Source: Sphagnum magellanicum (Eukaryota > Streptophyta > Sphagnopsida > Sphagnales > Sphagnaceae). From it: a DNA stretch of 64,000 nt. Location of the stretch: contig CM038921.1 of assembly GCA_021904315.1 (NCBI GenBank), forward strand, positions 14,352,146-14,416,145. The letters run 5' to 3'. Position 1 is the stretch's first letter; each line of letters begins with the position of its first letter. Shown in pieces: positions 58,285 through 64,000 of the stretch. The translations under genes were made by a program, and so were the position numbers. Below the pieces are notes generated by a model. It made no database searches. It had not been told where the DNA came from and saw nothing but the letters and a program-made list of their open reading frames with translations.

Positions 58285-61200
58285 TAATCAAAGTGGTAGT
58301 CCAATCCTTGAAACAAAATATGTGTTGGTAAAATGATCACAAGTAGTTTGACACATTCTTTGATCTATTAAATTCCAAGAGTGCTACATTTGTTTTCAGA
58401 CATGGAAATCTTGTTTAGACAACACCTTTTCCAACAATTCAAATATGCAAGCAAGATTATTATTAGGGTTTTGAGCATGTAGTTTAAGAAAAAAAAATGT
58501 TGTTGATTTGAAAAATTTGGTGGAAAGGAGGAAATTGGTTGTTATCAATTTAAAGCATGAGCTTCATGATTTTATTTTTGTGAATCATTCTATTGTGATA
58601 GAAGCTTCAATATTAACAATGCATCCAATACTAGCAATGACGTTTCCAAGGTTAAATCACCTTTTGTTTTTTGAACCACATCAAAAAAATTATGTAAGCT
58701 CATTCTATGTTTGCCTCTTGAACTATGTCATAATTTTTGCATATAAATTCACCATCTTGTTCTTTGTAAGGTTTCTTGCACATATTTTGTTACGTTGTAA
58801 TGGACATTTAAATATAATAAATAATCTTTCATTTTGTCTTGGTGAAAGCCAAAAAAACCAAAACACCCACAAAAATTTGGAATTGAGGTAGAAATTTCAC
58901 ATGGTAATTATGCTAAAAATAGTTTGCCATGTTGTCAATTTTTTACAAATTGCATGAATTTGTAAGGTTTTAAAGGTGAACCTTTATCCTTGTCTATTCA
59001 ATTAAACTAAAAATGGTGGAAACTCAATTTTAGTGCCACATGTTATAAGTTGATATCTTTTGCAAATTGACCATGTTACAAAGCCCTTTTGGGTTGAAAG
59101 GGGTTAAAGCACACAAATTTCAATTAATGTGCACTTTTGAACCTCATTTTAAAACATTACATGATTTGATGAAGATTCAAGATGTATTGTGTAAATATGT
59201 GTGAAAATAAGGTAAAGTTTGTTAGGCATGTATAATATATACCTTATAGAAAAAGTAGTTATAACCATATATAAACAAGATTCATAGATATTTTTATTTT
59301 TAATTTATTTATTAAGAAAACAAGTTTGGAACTTTCTAAAAAGACCTACCATCTAGAAGCTTTCATAAACAAGTATAAATAGAGGCCATTGGGCGCATGT
59401 TCCCCAATTTCACCAACACAAGTTGTGGGTTATGTGAAGTTTAATTTATGTATTGGCTTGCAAATCAATTTTATAATTAAATAATTGTTCATTTTTAATC
59501 GTATATTTGCTGAATTTTTTCCTTACTTTATTTTTACAAGGCTAGGACGTTGTTTTAAATTTTTTTATGAAAACATCACCTTGACAATGTTAATATAGTA
59601 ATACCATGGACCAAACTGAACTTGTGAAAATTTCAACATATCAAGTTTATGGTATTTGTTGAAACATGGCTTTTTTTTCCATATGGTATACATTATGACA
59701 ATTTATTATTATTTTTTGAAAATTTGAGAAATGGAATCAAACTTCAAATTGATAGTCAAAATTAAAGTGCATTTATATTGTTGCTTTTGGTTTTGAACCA
59801 CCAAGTGCATTATTCCACCTCCCACCCCCCTCCCCCTTCCCCCAAGTCACACACAAATCATAATTTTTAAATGTTTGCACACAAAGTTACATGTCACATA
59901 TGGTTGCATTTGGGTTAGAAATACAATAAACATATTGTGTCATATTTTTATCTAGGACGTATCATGGTAGTATGTGTAGGAATTTTGGTAAATGTCTTTT
60001 TTTCAACCTAGAAACTAGGTAGTTGTGAATTGTCTTTCGTTAATTGACAAATTTTTCCACACATTATAAGCTAGTACAATTGTGATTGTGGTTATAGTAA
60101 CAAAGGTGCAAAAATTAGAGTGTGTAAGACCAAAAGTTGAACGATTTGTGTGCAGACATGGATCATCTTGATGTGAGGAATGCCAAAGATGAGTTAACAA
60201 AGTATTAGGATGCACAACGAGAGCTTTTGATGTAAAACTTAATCATAGCCAAAGAATCCAACTATAATAATCATAGGATGTAATTTACATTAAAATGCAA
60301 ATGATAACCATTTTATCACATGTTCAAAGGTAACCCATTGTTATTGAATATGTTGCCATATATATTTTTATACCATAATATTATAGAAGGGAAAAATGTG
60401 AGGGACATGTTTTAGTTTGTGCTTGTTGTACATAAGATTTCTTTTTCCCTTGGGATGTTTCGTACACAAAAAAATTATGCAAATTTCAAAATTGCAATGA
60501 TAAATGTATCGTTACAAAAAAACCCATTTATCATTTCTACTTATAATTTGTTGAAATATATAAAAATGGATGTTAGTTGGGTGCATGTTATTAATTAAGT
60601 AAACTTGGAGCTTGAACTTATTTGATTGTGTTGTAAAATTGAATGTTATCATGCATTAAATAAAAAATTAAAAAAACGCTAATGAAATTAAATTGGTGAT
60701 GCTTACACATGCAATTTCTAATTGAATTGGTGGAGAAAGTGCATTTAGTTAACCAACATTTCAACAAAAAAATACTATAAAATCCACAATGTGAAGTTTG
60801 TTGACGCAATAAAAAGGTGCCAACAAACTAATACCAATTCTAATTCTAGGTGTTGGGAAGGTGTATTTGACATTGTGTTGGACATGCACGATGACCTTTG
60901 TCACTAATGTCAATTCTTGGAGATGGTGAAAAATGTGAGTCTAACTTTGTGTATCAATAGTCAAAAATAACATCACAAGCACTTAGTCAATAATTGATAG
61001 ACCTTTAACCTTGGGTTCATTTACAAAGTTGGGGTAAAACAATGAAAACATGTTGAGAATGAAGTTGTCATATGACATGGCCCAAACGGATTCCCAAGGT
61101 GAATGAAAAGTGTGGGAATGTAAGGGAAGACCTTCTATGATTCCCAAGTGCATTTTGATGAAAGATGTTTTGGAACAAGATTTTGGAATCAAATTTTGTT

Positions 61201-62956
61201 AAAAGGTTCTTGACAATAGTTACAATACGATGCCCTTGCATTGCCAAAATAGGTGTAATGGCTAAAAATTATGACCATTTACAAAAAAAAATGCAACAGT
61301 GTGAGGGAAAATTCAACTCTCTTTCTTTCAAATTATCATGTGAAGGACCAAATGTTTAATTAAAAATATTGACACGAATTGGGAATGTTTTTTCCAAGGA
61401 CTATAAGATGTAAATTTGGATGTGATCATGAGTTTGACTAGAAGTGTCTACTCATCCTTGTTTTCATCTTGTAACTCTTGCCTTCATCCCTTTTGTTCAA
61501 CCACAAGAGCATACCCTATGATCTCCATTTCACTACCATAATTGAGAGATAAAAGTTTTATTACCACCAATGCTACTTTGACATACTTAAGGTGTGACAA
61601 AAATCCTCTCCATGTCCAAAGAATATTCAAAACTCCAACAATGTGCTTGATGATGAGCATGAGATTTGCTAATGCTCAAGTTGGAGTTCATGCTTACAAT
61701 GTTGTTTAGTATACTCGTGACTAGTTTGGATGCTTCAAAGGTGGGGGAAACTTTGTGACAAACAAAAACTTTGGATTAGTTCATGTAGCAATTGTTAGAA
61801 CTCCTTTCTACACAATTTGTACACGACTCATGTTGAGTGGTAGATTTATGATCTTACTAAAATACAAGCATTATAATTGTGACATTGGCACATGCTATGG
61901 TTGCAAGATTGAAGAGCTGATTCAAGGAAAATTATGTGCTGCTAGTTTTATTTCATGTAACATGTTGCAAGTCATGTACATGTATGTATTTAGACAAAAC
62001 ATTGCAAGTCATGTAACATGAGTAGTTTAGAAATCCTCAGATAACATTTAGGATAAATACTGTTATTAATACTGCCAGTGACATAACAAGCATCAATAGA
62101 AATACTCATGCATGTCATGTTACATGTTTCAACTCATCTAACATACATCACTTCTGTCGGGAGTACTAAATTTTGCCCAAATTGGGCAAGAGCAGCCTAG
62201 TTGATATCAAATGCTCTTGATTGAAAATTGACCCAGATCAAGTGTTGAAAACCTACAAAAGAAAAGGACCCATTTGAGAATAGAAAGCAATGTCATGGCA
62301 GATGCTTACTTAATGGTATCCAATAATTGTTGATCTTCTCCTCTGGTCTCATCTTTTCCTCAACCTGAAATTGTTGTCATCATCATCATCATAAATTCAT
62401 GAAAAACAAGCTTTATTCCATGCTTAGCTGATTTTGATTACATTTCTGTTCTCCAGCTTTCATTTGGTCAGAAGAAACCTTCCACCTTTCAAAACAGCAG
62501 GTGTGCCAATGTAGAGAGACTATAACTTGCTTGCCCACAGAAATTTTAGTTTTTCCTCAAGTTCTGGTCCTGCATATGCACATCCAGACATTTCTGAGAG
62601 GTACAAAACCAGTTTTTTCAAACAACACAAGAATCTGTGTGTGATTTGAGAGCACCCATTCTTCTCACTTAGCAGCCCTTGAGGTCTGAGTAGCCCCTTG
62701 AATAACTCCCACTTCTCATTTAAAGTTGCATGCCTGGCCTGATAGCCAAGGGTGCTTGCTTGTATCCAACAACTATGGGAGGGAGTTCTGCACCCTTTCC
62801 TGTTTCGCATACCACAAGCACCCCTCCAAACTGTTCACAAACCTGAACATCTTTGGATTTAGGGTTTCAAAACCCGTTAGAAAATTCTGGAAGTGAAAGC
62901 TCAATGGTCCACACCCTCAGTGCTCACCAGACTCCAAACTTGGTGTCATTTCAGAT
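58285..62956. other. AT-rich gene desert, part 3, and 3' flank of the RNase HII gene
   Basis: A 127-codon plus-strand frame at 58508-58891 has no recognisable domain. The last ~600 bases (62300-62956) have higher GC and may hold the RNase HII 3' UTR or another exon on the minus strand, but nothing is identified. Confidence 0.45.
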
Positions 62957-63819
62957 TTACCCCATGACATCATTGTCAGTAATAAGGGTCTCGTCCTTGA
63001 GAGGAGCAAACGAGCGCCGGTGAATGTCACAGGGCCCATTCTTCAGAAGTGCTGCTATGTGTGCTGATGTTCCATAGCCTTTATGTGCTTTGAATCCATA
63101 TTCTGGCCACTTTCTGATAGCAAAATACAAACAATTGTAGCACATTTTCAGGGGAGGAAAATGCTGACAATGTTAGAAAAATAGCAGAGATGGGTACTAT
63201 AAGAGTTGGCAAGCAAACCTGATATCAACTACCCAACAAAAGACAATAATAAGGGTGAAGTTCAGATGTACACTTGTCATAGGCCAACATCATGCGGTCA
63301 CGTGTGACCTTGGCTAAAATAGATGCTGCTGCAATGACATGGCACTCTGCATCCCCCTGCACTGCACAAATCCCTTGTCAGAAACCTATGAATACCTGCA
63401 ACAGCAACAAAGTAGATGCCAGAGACTCCATTCTACGGATATCTGTAATTAGAGAGACAGGTAAACATGGGGGATTCTATAACCCAAAGTAACCTAGACT
63501 TTCAAGCAATCTTCCATTGCATGCAACTCCTCAAAGGAGGCATAACTTTAGGGTTTAGGGTTTAGGGTTTAGACCTTCAAGCAATCTTCTATTGCATCAT
63601 GCCTGAGGAAATTTCTAGATTCAAGAGATCTACAGAAGCAACAAAACTCTTATCAACAATGGGCAATTAGTGCAGCACCTTCACAACACATTGTGCCTTT
63701 TTCTCCGAGAATCCGTCTGGTAGCCGGTTGCCATCCACAAGTATATAATCTGGTACTGACTCCCCAGTCTTTTTGGAGGTGAGCTTGTTCACACAGCCGA
63801 CCATTGCTTGCAGGGTTGC
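62957..63819 (-). CDS. Ribonuclease HII (bacterial type, RnhB-like), 3' exons; gene continues past the right edge
   Basis: Three exons on the minus strand: 63819-63679, 63356-63274 and 63113-62957, with GT-AG introns in phases 0 and 2. They encode [13 protein letters not shown] and [14 protein letters not shown], then [20 protein letters not shown], then [14 protein letters not shown] and [14 protein letters not shown]. The Asp of VDGN and the Asp of KGDAE match the third and fourth catalytic acids of bacterial RNase HII (E. coli Asp108 and Asp126). HKGYGT and HRRSF are the RNase HII C-terminal signature. It cuts RNA in RNA-DNA hybrids and at embedded ribonucleotides. The bacterial-type sequence, distinct from the nuclear RNase H2A family, suggests action in an organelle; this is inferred, since the transit-peptide end lies outside the window. 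Stop TAA at 62957-62959. Confidence 0.85.
63547..63572. repeat. Short interstitial telomere-type array (TTTAGGG)3
   Basis: Three exact TTTAGGG units and a partial fourth, inside the RNase HII intron between 63357 and 63678. Confidence 0.9.
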
Positions 63820-64000
63820 CTACACCCCCAACTCCACCAACACCCCTGACTGTACAGAGGCAATGATGACATGCCTGCAAATGTTGGAGATTGAAGAGTC
63901 CAAATCCAAAAACTGATCTGATGAAAGCAGGACTGACTCACTCCAAATAGTCTTTGATACTGATGATCCATCCTCTCATGCACAGCATTGTGTTTTCCTA
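63820..64000 (-). other. Intron sequence of the RNase HII gene at the window edge
   Basis: The exon that should encode the INILQ segment just before ATLQAMV is not visible here, so this is taken as intron. A donor-like GAG|TGAGT and ATTTGCAG acceptor-like motif occur, but no RNase HII residues could be read. Confidence 0.4.

Noticed and set aside
58508..58891. 127-codon frame as a gene
   Set aside because: AT-driven composition, no domain, no partner exon; expected by chance in 15 kb of AT-rich DNA.
63880..64000. RNase HII upstream exon at the window edge (HERMDHQYQRLFG)
   Set aside because: The frame does not contain the INILQ residues that should precede ATLQAMV, and other frames have stops.

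Overview
This is nuclear DNA from a land plant. Supporting signs are introns with GT-AG borders, CTU1 and SPX proteins of plant type, a plant F-box/kelch-type protein, PPR-gene remains, Copia and Helitron-like debris, and TTTAGGG repeats. The PPR and F-box sequences look most like those of ferns and other seedless vascular plants, so a fern is my best guess. That is pattern recognition, not a search result. The window is gene-poor, very AT-rich between genes, and full of decayed repeats.

Layout. 0-3 kb: 3' part of a phosphoglycerate-mutase-like gene, then an intact intronless uL18 (L18p/L5e) ribosomal protein gene. 3-11 kb: degenerate tandem repeats, a 73-base sequence that recurs perfectly 38 kb away, an AT-rich minisatellite, and three Helitron-like elements that share a terminal hairpin. 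11-13 kb: a two-exon F-box gene with one apparent frameshift. 13-17 kb: more Helitron-like elements, one flanked by 11-bp direct repeats. 18-19.4 kb: a three-exon SPX-domain gene. 19.4-36 kb: mostly relic repeats, one MITE-like element, tandem duplications and two copies of a Copia-type LTR. 36.4-38.9 kb: a broken Copia pol fused to a PPR pseudogene. 39.9-40.2 kb: the first two exons of a leucine-rich-repeat gene with no visible continuation. 40.7-43.1 kb: a large inverted repeat that encloses a perfect 28-bp hairpin. 43.3-46.8 kb: a complete ten-exon CTU1 (ROL5/NCS6) gene on the minus strand. 47-62.9 kb: a desert. 62.9 kb to the end: the 3' exons of a bacterial-type RNase HII gene on the minus strand.

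The genes do not form a functional cluster. They are unrelated housekeeping, regulatory and RNA-metabolism genes separated by repeats. The most striking item is inside CTU1: one intron has AT-AC ends, a near-consensus U12 donor and a U12 branch site. The reading frame joins exactly only if those ends are used, so this is very probably a minor-spliceosome intron in a tRNA wobble-thiolation gene. Other points of interest are the Helitron-like family, the perfect hairpins at 39.6 and 41.6 kb, and the duplicated 73-mer. I saw no clear evidence of a wholly new multi-gene system.
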